Assembly: GCA_910575245.1 (NCBI GenBank)
Contig: CAJTEN010000016.1
Span: forward strand, 62,001 to 126,000
Direction: 5' to 3'
Source: Clostridia bacterium
GTDB lineage: Bacteria > Bacillota > Clostridia > Lachnospirales > Lachnospiraceae
Length of the DNA: 64,000 bases
Position numbers and translations under genes: made by a program. A model generated the notes under the pieces. The model searched no databases. It saw only the letters and a list, made by a program, of their open reading frames with translations, and was not told the DNA's origin. Shown here one piece after another: positions 47,757 to 57,107 of the stretch (its first letter is position 1; every line of letters starts with the position of its first letter).

Positions 47757-48861
47757 GTGGTAGAATTGGATAACATGAAATCGGAACTCCTGGCTTATGA
47801 AAGCCCCTTAGCGGAAGTGAGGGATTCACTTTGACTTAGCAAATAAGTCGAAGAGGATCGAGGAGCTGGAAATGGAAATGCAGGAACCCGGCTTCTGGGA
47901 TGACCCGGAGAAGTCTAATCAGAAGATGCGGGAGGCCAAAGGGCTCAAGGATATTGTGAATACGATGGACGGGCTTTCCGGCCAGTATGAAGATATCCTG
48001 ACACTGATCGAGATGGGATACGAGGACAACGATCCCGCGATCATACCGGATATCGAAGAAGAGTTGAAAGAGTTCAAAGAAACCTTCGAGAATATCCGTA
48101 TCAGTACGCTTCTGTCCGGAGAGTATGACAGGAATAACGCCATACTGAAATTAAATGCGGGTGCAGGCGGTACGGAAAGCTGCGACTGGTGCAGCATGCT
48201 CTACCGTATGTATACGAGATGGGCAGAGCGCAAAGGATTTGCGCTGGAAGTGATTGATTATCTGGACGGAGATGAGGCCGGTATCAAATCGGTTACGTTC
48301 CAGATTAACGGTGAGAACGCTTACGGATATCTGAAATCTGAGAAAGGTGTACACAGACTGGTGCGTATTTCACCTTTTAATGCGCAGGGGAAAAGACAGA
48401 CTTCCTTCGTATCACTGGATGTTATGCCGGATATTGAGGAAGATGTGGATGTGGAAGTAAAGGACGAGGATATCCGTATCGATACTTACCGAAGCAGCGG
48501 TGCGGGCGGACAGCACATCAATAAGACATCTTCGGCGATCCGTATCACTCATTTTCCGACGGGAATCGTGGTGACCTGCCAGAATGAGAGGAGCCAGTTC
48601 CAGAATAAGGATAAGGCGATGCAGATGCTGAAAGCGAAGCTGTATATGCTTAAGCAGGAAGAAAACGCGGAGAAACTGTCCGGTATCAGAGGAGATGTGA
48701 AGGAGATCGGATGGGGAAACCAGATCCGTTCCTATGTCATGCAGCCCTACACGATGGTGAAGGATCACAGGACGAATGAGGAGTCCGGGAATGTGGATGC
48801 GGTTATGGACGGGGCGCTGGATCCGTTTATCAATGCGTATCTTCGGTGGATTAATTCGTAA
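47757..48861 (+). CDS. prfB: Peptide chain release factor 2, programmed +1 frameshift
   Basis: Recognises UGA and UAA stop codons. It is encoded in two frames. A 25-codon first part from GTG 47757 (VELDNMKSELLAYESPLAEV) ends at CTT-TGA (47829-47834). Reading then moves +1 to GAC and continues to 48861. The joined protein has ~367 residues with GGQ in SSGAGGQHINKTSSA, which triggers peptide release. GGAAGG lies upstream of the GTG, with loose spacing. The frameshift makes RF2 self-limiting: when RF2 is scarce, ribosomes pause at UGA and slip. Confidence 0.93.
47820..47835 (+). other. RF2 frameshift site
   Basis: AGGG (47820-47823) as internal Shine-Dalgarno, five bases, then CTT TGA C. In E. 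coli the gap between the SD-like stretch and CTT is three bases, so the spacing here is slightly longer. Confidence 0.9.
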
Positions 48862-48923
48862 TAGCCGGAGACGAGTGATGCCTGCGTCATGGCAGTTACC
48901 CGGAGGAATATAATATATGATTG

Positions 48924-48951
48924 AAAAGTCAGGCTGTGAGGCCTGACTTTT
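48924..48951 (+). terminator. Terminator of prfB
   Basis: Perfect 11-bp stem AAAAGTCAGGC/GCCTGACTTTT around a 6-base loop; T-rich on both strands, so it may serve both directions. The rest of 48952-49135 shows no gene. Confidence 0.85.
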
Positions 48952-49135
48952 ATAAAACCTATGGCAACAGTTCTGCGACTTGCTGCGCTGAGTGTACACG
49001 CGCCACGCAGCTTGCCTGCATGTGTGCATCCCGTACTTGCAGCGTACTTTTCATGGGAATTTGTGTCCGGGAAGATATGAAGGTGCAAGTATGACATTGT
49101 TTGTGCCGATGACAACATGGGGCACAAATATGGCA

Positions 49136-49867
49136 TCAGTTTGTACGATTAGAACGGTTACGGATGATATCCATATAGAATTCTGCCAGCGTGGCATTCA
49201 TATAAGGGATAACCCACAACAGTGCGATACCGCAGGACAATGTACCCAGAAACAGAAACGGTATATAGCTGAGATAGATATAGAATAATCTGCCCTTATT
49301 ACCGGACATCAGCTTCCGGCTCCTGGTAAGCAGTTCTTTAGCAGTATACTGCGGGAAATCATGGAGCAGGAAAAAAGCCGGGGCATAGAATACTGCCAGC
49401 AGAAGAGAGACTATGCCGGAAAGCAGCATGCACAATCCGTATATTGTCAGGGCGGCGGCATCAGGCCGTTCGGACATTCTGTAAAGGACGATATATTCGG
49501 GCAGGCTGCAGATGTAAGTGATCAGGGAGATCCACGCCTGGACCGTAAGCGCTTTATCCGTATACATACGAAAACCACAGAACAAATCATTAGCAGTTGC
49601 ATGCTGTCCGGTCACGATTTTCAGATAGAAATAAGCCGTGCCGGAGGAAAGAAGTCCGGTAAAGACGGATATGGCAAAAAGCAGCACATAATGAATAATT
49701 GTTCCGATAAGGGTAGCGGTATTTACCGTAAATGTAACAATGGAAAGCGTTGCGAAAACCGTGATAAACGATACCATCAGATGGACGCCGATGGCGCTTC
49801 CGTAGCGTCCAAACATGTGTTCTTTGGCGGAAGCTTTTAGTTCCGCGGAAGATTGATGAGAATGCAT
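49136..49867 (-). CDS. Multi-pass membrane protein, DUF975-like
   Basis: About 243 residues with five to six hydrophobic helices. The N-terminal SSAELKASAKEHMFGRYGSA is the DUF975 signature. The start is uncertain: ATG 49867 is used here, but TTG 49876 lies five bases after GGAGG and an ATG at 49888 is in frame. It is the last of three minus-strand genes. No function is established for the family. Confidence 0.7.
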   Translation of the reverse strand: MHSHQSSAELKASAKEHMFGRYGSAIGVHLMVSFITVFATLSIVTFTVNTATLIGTIIHYVLLFAISVFTGLLSSGTAYFYLKIVTGQHATANDLFCGFRMYTDKALTVQAWISLITYICSLPEYIVLYRMSERPDAAALTIYGLCMLLSGIVSLLLAVFYAPAFFLLHDFPQYTAKELLTRSRKLMSGNKGRLFYIYLSYIPFLFLGTLSCGIALLWVIPYMNATLAEFYMDIIRNRSNRTN

Positions 49868-49943
49868 GACAAACAATAAGACCTCCATTTTGTGTATAGT
49901 GCATGTAGCGTGATCTGAATGTGTGTAGAGAAGCGGATCACTG

Positions 49944-50489
49944 TCAGAATGCGGTATCCAGATTACGGCCTCTGTATTTGCTGGCAGCATCAGAAGCTTT
50001 CATTTCTTTCTGATAAGGATTCTCTTCATTGTAATATTTGATCTGTGTGGCTGTATTTCCGCCGGACACATATGTGCGTCCGCATTCCGGACAGATTGAT
50101 GTGCTGATCGACACGTTACAGAAGATTACCTTGCCGTTATTTTGGGCGGCTTCTTTATAGGCATTACTCACATGCTCCTGCTCGTGGCTTCGCACACGGG
50201 ATGCTGCAGCATTCGGGTCAATGTGGGCAGCAGCCTTGAAGGATACATCTTCATCGGAACCGTCCTGATATTTACGCTCACTGCAGGTCTGACATTCGGC
50301 TGGGGAGGATTTCCGGCCGGCTCTTTTCTCTGTGGATTCGCCGGGGTTGCGGACTACAGTGCATTCGTTCTGAGGCTTACCCTTAGATGCAACACTATCT
50401 GATGGATTATCATAGGCAGAAGAATAGGAATTCTGGTAAGAACCGCTGCTCTTGTAACCGTTGAGTGATTCATAATTTCCACCGATCAT
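49944..50489 (-). CDS. SprA-like putative metalloprotease (HExxH)
   Basis: 181 residues. A low-complexity Ser/Tyr/Asn-rich N-terminus is followed by CQTCSERKYQDGSDEDVSF, the mark of the SprA/CJM1_0395 putative metallopeptidase family. HEQEHVSNAYKEA then supplies a zinc-binding HExxH. A second cysteine pair CPECGRTY lies downstream, so a structural zinc is possible. No signal peptide is visible. GAGAGG precedes the ATG. Family members are often linked to flagellar or surface genes; a flagellin-like gene lies 10 kb away at 60524. The biochemical activity is not proven. Confidence 0.75.
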   Translation of the reverse strand: MIGGNYESLNGYKSSGSYQNSYSSAYDNPSDSVASKGKPQNECTVVRNPGESTEKRAGRKSSPAECQTCSERKYQDGSDEDVSFKAAAHIDPNAAASRVRSHEQEHVSNAYKEAAQNNGKVIFCNVSISTSICPECGRTYVSGGNTATQIKYYNEENPYQKEMKASDAASKYRGRNLDTAF

Positions 50490-50523
50490 AATATGCCTCT
50501 CTTTCTGAATAAATCCTAACCGT

Positions 50524-50946
50524 TTACAGGTCAGGAGTGTTCCCGCTATCCAATATCATTTCCAGCATTTCATCGTAGGACATGCCGTATTGTTTTTCGA
50601 AGATATCATTGACCTGATCCATGATCTCCGGTCTTGTGTAGAGCGTGTAGAGACTGGCTCCACACAGAGCACAGTTGGCGACCAGACCAATCGTGGCACA
50701 GATAATTCCTGCCTTGGCCCTCACATGTAGCTTAGGGGAACGGCCTCTGGATAAAAGAGCCAGGACAATGCCCACCGAGCCGAAGACAAAAGGCGGATAG
50801 ATTGTCATGGAGACGAAAGTGGCCAGAGCAAGAATCCCCATGACCATGGCAGCTGATGCCAGACGGTCTCCGGACGCACCGGCGGGACATTGGCGAGGGT
50901 TTTGCGTGGTATAGGAATTATTATTGTAGGGATTATTATCGTACAT
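50524..50946 (-). CDS. Small membrane protein, DUF4190-like
   Basis: 140 residues. A Tyr/Asn-rich cytosolic head (MYDNNPYNNNSYTTQNPRQC) is followed by two helices at ~28-60 and 75-100 and a C-terminal acidic segment (DEMLEMILDSGN). The layout fits DUF4190-type proteins of Firmicutes. GGAAAGG precedes the start. First of three minus-strand genes with the SprA-like and DUF975-like proteins. Confidence 0.7.
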   Translation of the reverse strand: MYDNNPYNNNSYTTQNPRQCPAGASGDRLASAAMVMGILALATFVSMTIYPPFVFGSVGIVLALLSRGRSPKLHVRAKAGIICATIGLVANCALCGASLYTLYTRPEIMDQVNDIFEKQYGMSYDEMLEMILDSGNTPDL

Positions 50947-51094
50947 AAAAAGCCTTTCCAGGTTGCTGGGAGTTAATCAAAATCCAGCAGCTTTAGTATG
51001 GAAAGAAAACCTGCCGGACAGCTCTGCGCACCTGCTGCGGAGTATTAAGTTTAGTATAGCACAGTTCAGGATAAAAAACTACCGGATTAGCATG

Positions 51095-51437
51095 CAATGT
51101 CATTAAGTTAAGTCTATACGTTACAGTTCACGGCCTAACCGTCCGCGAACTGTAACGCATCCAGCCCATGAAAAGTCGCCTTCAGCGAGGGGCTGGATGC
51201 CTGAAACCGTAGCTTTATCGGCCGGATGCCTTGCAGCAGGGTGCAAGGCACCGTGAATAGTAACGTCTATACACAGCGTCTGATATGATAGGATTCTCCT
51301 GAGGGCCACCCCCTAACGCCGGTACTTAATGAGGTTTTTCACGAATTTAGTACCGCTGCGTTTGGAACTGAGCGAAAGCGCGTCCTTAGGAGATTCCTAT
51401 CATGTCAGGCGCGTCCGGCTTAACTTGATGACATTGG
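51095..51437 (+). mobile_element. Element A copy 2, interrupted by element B
   Basis: Outer 18-bp terminal repeats (CAATGTCATTAAGTTAAG, one mismatch on the right). Exact 10-bp duplication GATTAGCATG at 51085-51094 and 51438-51447. Subtracting the 145-bp B insert and its 8-bp duplication leaves 190 bp, the size of the other A copies. Confidence 0.9.
51120..51264 (+). mobile_element. Element B copy 1 (145 bp), nested in element A
   Basis: GTTACAGTTCACG...CGTGAATAGTAAC imperfect ends. Three internal hairpins: GTTACAGTTC/GAACTGTAAC, GCATCCAGCCC/GGGCTGGATGC, and TGCCTTGC/GCAAGGCA. The exact 8-bp duplication GTCTATAC (51112-51119, 51265-51272) shows it inserted into A after A was in place. Confidence 0.9.
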
Positions 51438-52044
51438 ATTAGCATGGTGTTCTTACTAATCCTTAAAGTCGATTTGCTCTGAATGCCAAATTGCCGGTTG
51501 GCATAACACGCCAGAATATTCGTCTGCATTGAATACATTCTACCCTCCCGATTTTGCTTTCATTCATCGGTGATCTACGGGCAGGCTGGGAAAGCAAAAT
51601 ATATGGTCTGATCTGTTTATATATCAATGTGTACAATATCAAAATTTACATCGGCATATTTTATATTTCTCATGATGCTTTTCATGAATATTCTTGTGCT
51701 TAACTGCCTATTCCAGGTTGCCTGCGGCGAGGGGCAGATTTTCCCGGCTAAATCTCCGCGTTCTTACGGACTTTGCAGTAAATGCAAAGTCCTGAGCCGA
51801 ACTGTTACAAAAGCACTACTTTTTCAAGAAATTCTGTGGCGGGGATTGGGAAAATCATGTATAATAATTGAGACATGAAGTTGCACTGGTACAGCATTGC
51901 TTAAATAACAGTGAAAAACAGTGCCTGATATTTGTGTCAGGACAAGGCGGAGGAAGGAGGCAATGCGGTACCAGGCAAAATACGAAGACTAAGAGCAGCT
52001 TCATGTCTGGGAGAAGTAAAATTGAGAAAGGCACAAGAGTAGAA
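51438..52044 (+). other. Intergenic region with an uninterrupted element-A target site
   Basis: 51768-51808 carries GGACTTTGC/GCAAAGTCC as a perfect hairpin followed by GAACTGTTAC. Read on the minus strand it matches the two flanks of element A copy 1 (GTAACAGTTCAGCCCA and GGACTTTGCATTTACTGC) joined without the element. A TATAAT near 51859 may start the tex transcript. An 83-codon frame at 51627 has no support. Confidence 0.6.
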
Positions 52045-54450
52045 ATGGATATTATTTTAAAACTCAAAGAAGAACTGAAAGTAGAGAAATGGCAGGTGGA
52101 AGCTGCCGTGAAACTGATTGATGAAGGAAATACGATTCCTTTTATTTCGAGGTATCGTAAGGAGGCAACCGGCTCCCTCAACGACGAGGTGCTGCGTGAA
52201 CTGCATGAAAGACTGACTTATCTGCGTAATCTGGAAGAGAAGAAGGAGCAGGTATTAAAGAGTATAGAGGAACAGGGGAAACTGACCGAAGAGCTGCAGG
52301 CGAAGATCGTTGCGGCAGAGACTATGGTAGTGGTGGAGGATCTTTACCGTCCGTACCGCCCGAAACGGAAGACCAGGGCAAGCGTGGCGAAGGAGAAAGG
52401 GCTGGACGGACTGGCACAGTTTATTCTTGCACAGGAGACGGCGGCGCCGATCGAGGAGGAAGCGGCTAAGTATGTCCATGAGGACGAGGACGCTGCCAAG
52501 ACGGTGGCTACCGTGGAGGATGCCATTCAGGGAGCTAAGGATATTATCGCCGAGATGGTTTCGGATGAAGCGGATTACCGTATTTATATCCGTAATATTA
52601 CCATGGAAGAAGGAAAATTGACGAGCTCTGCCAAGGATGAGAAGGCGGAGAGCGTTTACGAGATGTATTATCAGTATGAAGAACCGCTTAAGAAGGTTGC
52701 GGGACATAGAACACTGGCGTTAAACCGCGGTGAGAACGAGAAATTCCTGGTTGTGAAGGTGGAAGCGCCGGTGGATCGTATCTTACAGTATCTGCGCACG
52801 AAGGTAATCACGAAGGACAATCCTGTCACGTCTCCGATTCTGGAAGAGGTGATCCAGGACAGTTATTCCAGACTGATTGCTCCCGCCATCGAGAGAGAGA
52901 TCCGCAATGATCTGACGGAGAAGGCAGAGGACGGCGCGATCTCCGTATTCGGCAAGAATCTGGAGCAGCTTCTTCTGCAGCCGCCGATTGCGGGCAAGGT
53001 AGTCCTAGGATGGGATCCGGCTTTTCGTACCGGCTGCAAGCTGGCAGTGGTGGACGAGACCGGCAAGGTACTGGATACGAAGGTGATCTATCCGACCGCG
53101 CCGCAGAATAAAGTGGCAGAAGCCAAGGCAGAACTTAAGAGACTGATTAAGAAATATAATGTGTCACTGATCTCCGTCGGCAACGGAACGGCTTCCAGAG
53201 AGTCCGAGCAGGTGATCGTGGAATTGTTAAAAGAACTGGATACACCGGTACAGTATGTCATTGTCAATGAGGCAGGCGCATCGGTATATTCAGCGAGCAA
53301 ACTGGCTACGGAGGAGTTCCCGAATTTCGACGTGGGACAGCGCAGCGCGGCTTCCATTGCAAGAAGACTGCAGGATCCGCTGGCGGAGTTGGTTAAAATC
53401 GACCCGAAATCCATCGGTGTCGGCCAGTACCAGCATGACATGAACCAGAAGAAACTGAGCGAGGCGCTTCACGGCGTAGTGGAGGACAGCGTGAATAAAG
53501 TGGGCGTGGATCTGAATACCGCGTCTGCATCTCTGCTGGAATATGTTTCCGGCGTGACCAAGGTGATTGCCAGAAATATTGTGGACTACCGTGAGACCAA
53601 CGGCAGGTTCACCAACAGGGCGCAGCTTCTTAAGGTGGCGAAGCTGGGGCCGAAGGCTTATGAGCAGTGTGCGGGTTTCATGCGTATCGCGGACGGCGAT
53701 AATCCGCTGGATGCCACCAGCGTGCATCCGGAATCTTACGAGGCGGCTAAGAAACTGCTTGATAAGATGGGGCTTAGCATGGAGGATGTGAAGGAAGCGC
53801 AGAAGAAGGCGGCGGCACAGAAGGCGGCCGGTAAAAAGGCGCCGGCAGCACCCGCAAAGGAGAAGAAAAAACCGCAGCAGAAGATAGTGATCCGCAATAC
53901 GAACACCGCGATGGGAAAAGCCCTGGCGGCGGCCATGGGCGGTGTGACGCTGGACGGTGAAGCTGGCGGCAGAAGTGGTAACGGCAGCGTTTCGGGGAAA
54001 AATACAGGTAAGGGCAGCAGCGTGGACAAGCCGGAGATGACAGTCAGCAGCCTGGAGAAAAAGATTAAAGATAAGAAGAAACTGGCTGAGGAACTGGGGA
54101 TTGGCGAAATTACACTGACAGATATCCTGAGCGAGCTGGAGAAACCGGCGAGAGATCCCCGTGATGATATGCCGGCGCCGATCCTGCGCAGCGATGTGCT
54201 GGATATGAAGGACTTAAAGCCGGGCATGATTTTAAAAGGAACGGTGCGCAATGTAATAGATTTCGGAGTCTTTGTAGATATCGGCGTACATCAGGACGGA
54301 CTTGTACATATCTCGCAGATTACCAACCGGTATATCAAGCATCCGCTGGAAGCAGTCAGTGTGGGTGATGTGGTGGATGTACAGGTGCTTACGGTTGATG
54401 TGGCGAAGAAGCGGATCGGGCTGACAATGAAGATCAAGCAGGAAGCGTAA
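52045..54450 (+). CDS. tex: Tex-family RNA-binding protein
   Basis: 801 residues, longer than the usual ~720. The N-terminal helical region (FISRYRKEATGSLNDEVLR) is followed by a YqgF-like nuclease fold (~320-450; GWDPAFRTGCKLAVVD), helix-hairpin-helix units (~480-570; NTASASLLEYVSGV) and a C-terminal S1 domain (~730-800; VRNVIDFGVFVDIGVHQDGL). A Lys/Ala/Gly-rich low-complexity insert at ~590-670 explains the extra length. Tex is a conserved nucleic-acid-binding protein linked to transcription and RNA turnover; its exact job is unsettled. The start at 52045 matches the family; a longer frame from 51868 does not. Confidence 0.93.
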   Translation: MDIILKLKEELKVEKWQVEAAVKLIDEGNTIPFISRYRKEATGSLNDEVLRELHERLTYLRNLEEKKEQVLKSIEEQGKLTEELQAKIVAAETMVVVEDLYRPYRPKRKTRASVAKEKGLDGLAQFILAQETAAPIEEEAAKYVHEDEDAAKTVATVEDAIQGAKDIIAEMVSDEADYRIYIRNITMEEGKLTSSAKDEKAESVYEMYYQYEEPLKKVAGHRTLALNRGENEKFLVVKVEAPVDRILQYLRTKVITKDNPVTSPILEEVIQDSYSRLIAPAIEREIRNDLTEKAEDGAISVFGKNLEQLLLQPPIAGKVVLGWDPAFRTGCKLAVVDETGKVLDTKVIYPTAPQNKVAEAKAELKRLIKKYNVSLISVGNGTASRESEQVIVELLKELDTPVQYVIVNEAGASVYSASKLATEEFPNFDVGQRSAASIARRLQDPLAELVKIDPKSIGVGQYQHDMNQKKLSEALHGVVEDSVNKVGVDLNTASASLLEYVSGVTKVIARNIVDYRETNGRFTNRAQLLKVAKLGPKAYEQCAGFMRIADGDNPLDATSVHPESYEAAKKLLDKMGLSMEDVKEAQKKAAAQKAAGKKAPAAPAKEKKKPQQKIVIRNTNTAMGKALAAAMGGVTLDGEAGGRSGNGSVSGKNTGKGSSVDKPEMTVSSLEKKIKDKKKLAEELGIGEITLTDILSELEKPARDPRDDMPAPILRSDVLDMKDLKPGMILKGTVRNVIDFGVFVDIGVHQDGLVHISQITNRYIKHPLEAVSVGDVVDVQVLTVDVAKKRIGLTMKIKQEA

Positions 54451-54486
54451 CGGTTCGGCTGGGTAAGACGGAGGTTTGGCAGAGTA

Positions 54487-55581
54487 TTGGAAAAGAAAAA
54501 CGCGGCCAGGCGCAGGATTCTGGAGTTCATGCTGAATCAGGAAAGCACGACGAAGGCGGAGCTGGCCAGGAGCCTGAATCTGAGTATGCCGACGGTGTTG
54601 TCGAATATCGCGGAGCTGACCGACAAAGGACTGGTGACAGAAGTCGGAGAAATGGAGTCTACCGGAGGAAGAAAGGCGAGGAGAATCGCCCTGAACGAAA
54701 ATTACTGCATGTCCGCAGGCGTGGATATCACGGCGCATCACATCGGAATGGTTCTTGTCAATCTGGGCGGTAAGATTATCGACTGGCAGAGAGTCCGTCT
54801 GGATTTCAAGCCTGATGCGGATTATTGCCGGAAACTGACAAGGCGGGTACAGGACTTTTACTTAAAGATGACAACTCCGGATAAAATACTCGGAATCGGT
54901 ATTTCACTTCCGGGCGTCATACATGAGAGGGATTCTGTGCTGGTCAAGTCTCATGCACTGCATCTGGAAAATTACAGCCTGAAGATGCTGGAACATATGC
55001 TTCCGTTTCCGGTGTATTTTGAGAATGATGCCAATGCGGCGATGCTGGCGGAGGATCCGGTACGGCTTAAGAATGCCGTGTATTTGTCTTTGAGCAGTAC
55101 GCTGGGTGGCGCAGTGTGTATCGATGACAGACTGTTCACGGGGCAAAACCGGAGAGCCGGTGAATTCGGGCATATGCTTCTGATACCGGAGGGAAGGAAA
55201 TGCTACTGCGGCAGGAGAGGATGTGCGGATGCTTATTGTGCGGCCAGTGTGCTGACGCAGGATGGCAGATGTACGCTGGATGCCTTTATGGAATCTCTTG
55301 GAAAGGATGCGGAGACTGACAGGGTATGGGAAGAATATCTTGATCATCTGGCGATTCTGATCTCCAATATCCGCATGGTCTTTGATACGGATGTGATTCT
55401 GGGAGGCGACGTCGGAGGTTATGCGGACGAGTATATTGTGGAACTGAGAGAAAAAGTCTCGCAATATAACTTGTTCGATCTGGATGTGAGTTATCTGAAA
55501 GGCTGCAGTTACCGCAGGGAGGCGTCAGCCGTGGGAGTTGCGAAGCATTTCTTCCAGGTATTCACAGAAGAGCTTTCATGA
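54487..55581 (+). CDS. ROK-family regulator (NagC/XylR type)
   Basis: 364 residues. The N-terminal winged helix (RRRILEFMLNQESTTKAELA; LNLSMPTVLSNIAELTDKG) is followed by a ROK sugar-kinase-like domain. That domain has ENDANAAMLAE, a zinc site in CYCGRRGCADAYC and RAGEFGHM. The start codon is TTG at 54487, 12 bases after GGAGG. Such proteins repress sugar genes until a sugar or its phosphate binds. The downstream polyol-type dehydrogenase, behind a terminator and new promoter, is a possible target. Confidence 0.88.
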   Translation: MEKKNAARRRILEFMLNQESTTKAELARSLNLSMPTVLSNIAELTDKGLVTEVGEMESTGGRKARRIALNENYCMSAGVDITAHHIGMVLVNLGGKIIDWQRVRLDFKPDADYCRKLTRRVQDFYLKMTTPDKILGIGISLPGVIHERDSVLVKSHALHLENYSLKMLEHMLPFPVYFENDANAAMLAEDPVRLKNAVYLSLSSTLGGAVCIDDRLFTGQNRRAGEFGHMLLIPEGRKCYCGRRGCADAYCAASVLTQDGRCTLDAFMESLGKDAETDRVWEEYLDHLAILISNIRMVFDTDVILGGDVGGYADEYIVELREKVSQYNLFDLDVSYLKGCSYRREASAVGVAKHFFQVFTEELS

Positions 55582-55622
55582 CAGTTTGGAGGAATAGAAT
55601 AAATAGTAAAGGAACAGAAAAG

Positions 55623-55652
55623 AGCTGCAGAGTTTAGAATCTGCGGCTTTTT
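55623..55652 (+). terminator. Terminator of the ROK gene
   Basis: Stem AGCTGCAGA/TCTGCGGCT (one G-U) and a T run. 55653-55850 is AT-rich with no gene. Confidence 0.85.
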
Positions 55653-55852
55653 TTCATACGGAATTGCTTTGCTTATCCGAGTTTGCGAATCAAATCTCGC
55701 AAACAGGCTTTGCCTTTTTATGAAAACATTTTGACCTCCTGACAGTGGATACGTAACAGGATGGATTTGCAATATGTTTGCAAAAAAATTGTGCAATATA
55801 TATAATATTGGATTGCAATAATAGTCTAAAATGATGAAAATATCGAACACTA

Positions 55853-55883
55853 TTGACAAGCAAAGAAAAAGGAATAATAATAT
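55853..55883 (+). promoter_or_regulatory. Promoter of the alcohol dehydrogenase
   Basis: TTGACA (55853-55858) with AT-rich -10 candidates TAATAA (16-base spacer) or TAATAT (19). The exact -10 is unclear. Confidence 0.5.
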
Positions 55884-55966
55884 AGTTACTTTAATAAAAG
55901 ATTTTATAAAAGAAAAAACAAAATGAAACAAATAACAAAGCAAAGAATAAAAAAGGAGGACGCACT

Positions 55967-56992
55967 ATGTTACAGCAGGTTATGACAGCACCAGGTAAAA
56001 TTGAATTTCATGAGGTTCCGGTACCGGAAGCAGGAGAAGGCCAGGTATTAATCAAGATTCAAAACATTGGTATCTGCGGATCGGATATCCATGTGTATCA
56101 CGGGAAACACCCTTTTACTTCCTATCCGGTCACACAGGGACACGAAGTGTCGGGCGAGATTACGGCACTGGGAGCGAAGGTTGAGGGCCTTCATGTGGGA
56201 CAGAAGGTGACGATCGAACCCCAGGTTTACTGCGGGCAGTGCCACCCATGCCGACATGGTAAATATAATCTCTGCGAAGAGTTAAAGGTAATGGGATTTC
56301 AGACGACCGGAACGGCTTCGGAATATTTTGCCGTAGATGCATCCAAGGTTACGCCGATTCCCGAAGACATGGCCTTCGAGGAAGGCGCCATGATTGAGCC
56401 TCTGGCAGTGGCCGTTCATGCGGTGAAGCAGGTGGGTGACGTGAAGGGAATGAGTATCGTGGTTATCGGTGCGGGCCCGATCGGCAATCTGGTGGCACAG
56501 ACAGCCAAAGGAATGGGAGCGGCTAAGGTCATGATTACGGATGTGAGCGATCTTCGCCTTAAGAAAGCGCAGGAGTGCGGAATCGATGTCTGCGTCAATA
56601 CATCGAAAAGGGATTTCGGCGAGGCGATGCTGGAGGCATTCGGGCCGGATAAGGCAGATGTGATCTATGACTGCGCCGGAAATAACATCACCATGGGTCA
56701 GGCAATCAAACATGCAAGGAAGGGAAGCATTATCGTGCTGGTAGCGGTTTTTGCAGGAATGGCGGAAATCGACCTTGCGGTGGCCAACGATCATGAACTG
56801 GATATCAAGAGCACTATGATGTACCGGCATGATGACTATGTGGACGGTATCCGTCTGGTCAACGAGCATAAGGTTGCGTTAAAGCCGTTGATTTCCCGCA
56901 CTTTTGCGTTCAGGGATTACCTGGCGGCATATCAGTATATTGACAACAACCGGGAAACGACGATGAAAGTAATCATTAATGTGCAGGAGTAA
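55967..56992 (+). CDS. Zinc-dependent medium-chain dehydrogenase (sorbitol/threonine dehydrogenase-like)
   Basis: 341 residues. The catalytic zinc region has GICGSDIHVYHGKHP and TQGHEVSGEI. The structural zinc cysteines are in CGQCHPCRHGKYNLC, and the NAD(P) fold motif is VVIGAGPIGNLVAQ. The substrate class is polyols or related 2,3-diols; it cannot be settled from sequence. AAAGGAGG precedes the ATG. The ROK regulator upstream hints at sugar-alcohol metabolism. A 19-bp hairpin follows. Confidence 0.88.
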   Translation: MLQQVMTAPGKIEFHEVPVPEAGEGQVLIKIQNIGICGSDIHVYHGKHPFTSYPVTQGHEVSGEITALGAKVEGLHVGQKVTIEPQVYCGQCHPCRHGKYNLCEELKVMGFQTTGTASEYFAVDASKVTPIPEDMAFEEGAMIEPLAVAVHAVKQVGDVKGMSIVVIGAGPIGNLVAQTAKGMGAAKVMITDVSDLRLKKAQECGIDVCVNTSKRDFGEAMLEAFGPDKADVIYDCAGNNITMGQAIKHARKGSIIVLVAVFAGMAEIDLAVANDHELDIKSTMMYRHDDYVDGIRLVNEHKVALKPLISRTFAFRDYLAAYQYIDNNRETTMKVIINVQE

Positions 56993-57015
56993 AGAACAGG
57001 GGAGATGCATTTACA

Positions 57016-57061
57016 ACAGTTCCGGGTATGCTGTGGACCGTAACAGCGTATCCGGAACTGT
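57016..57061 (+). terminator. Hairpin after the dehydrogenase
   Basis: 19-bp arms (57016-57034 and 57043-57061) with two G-U pairs and a short T-rich tail. Confidence 0.65.
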
Positions 57062-57107
57062 TTCTACCGGTTGAATAAGACACGGTATAATGAAATCATT
57101 ACCCAGT

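Noticed and set aside
51627-51878. 83-codon frame upstream of tex
   Set aside because: No ribosome site; it contains the hairpin repeat 51768-51808.
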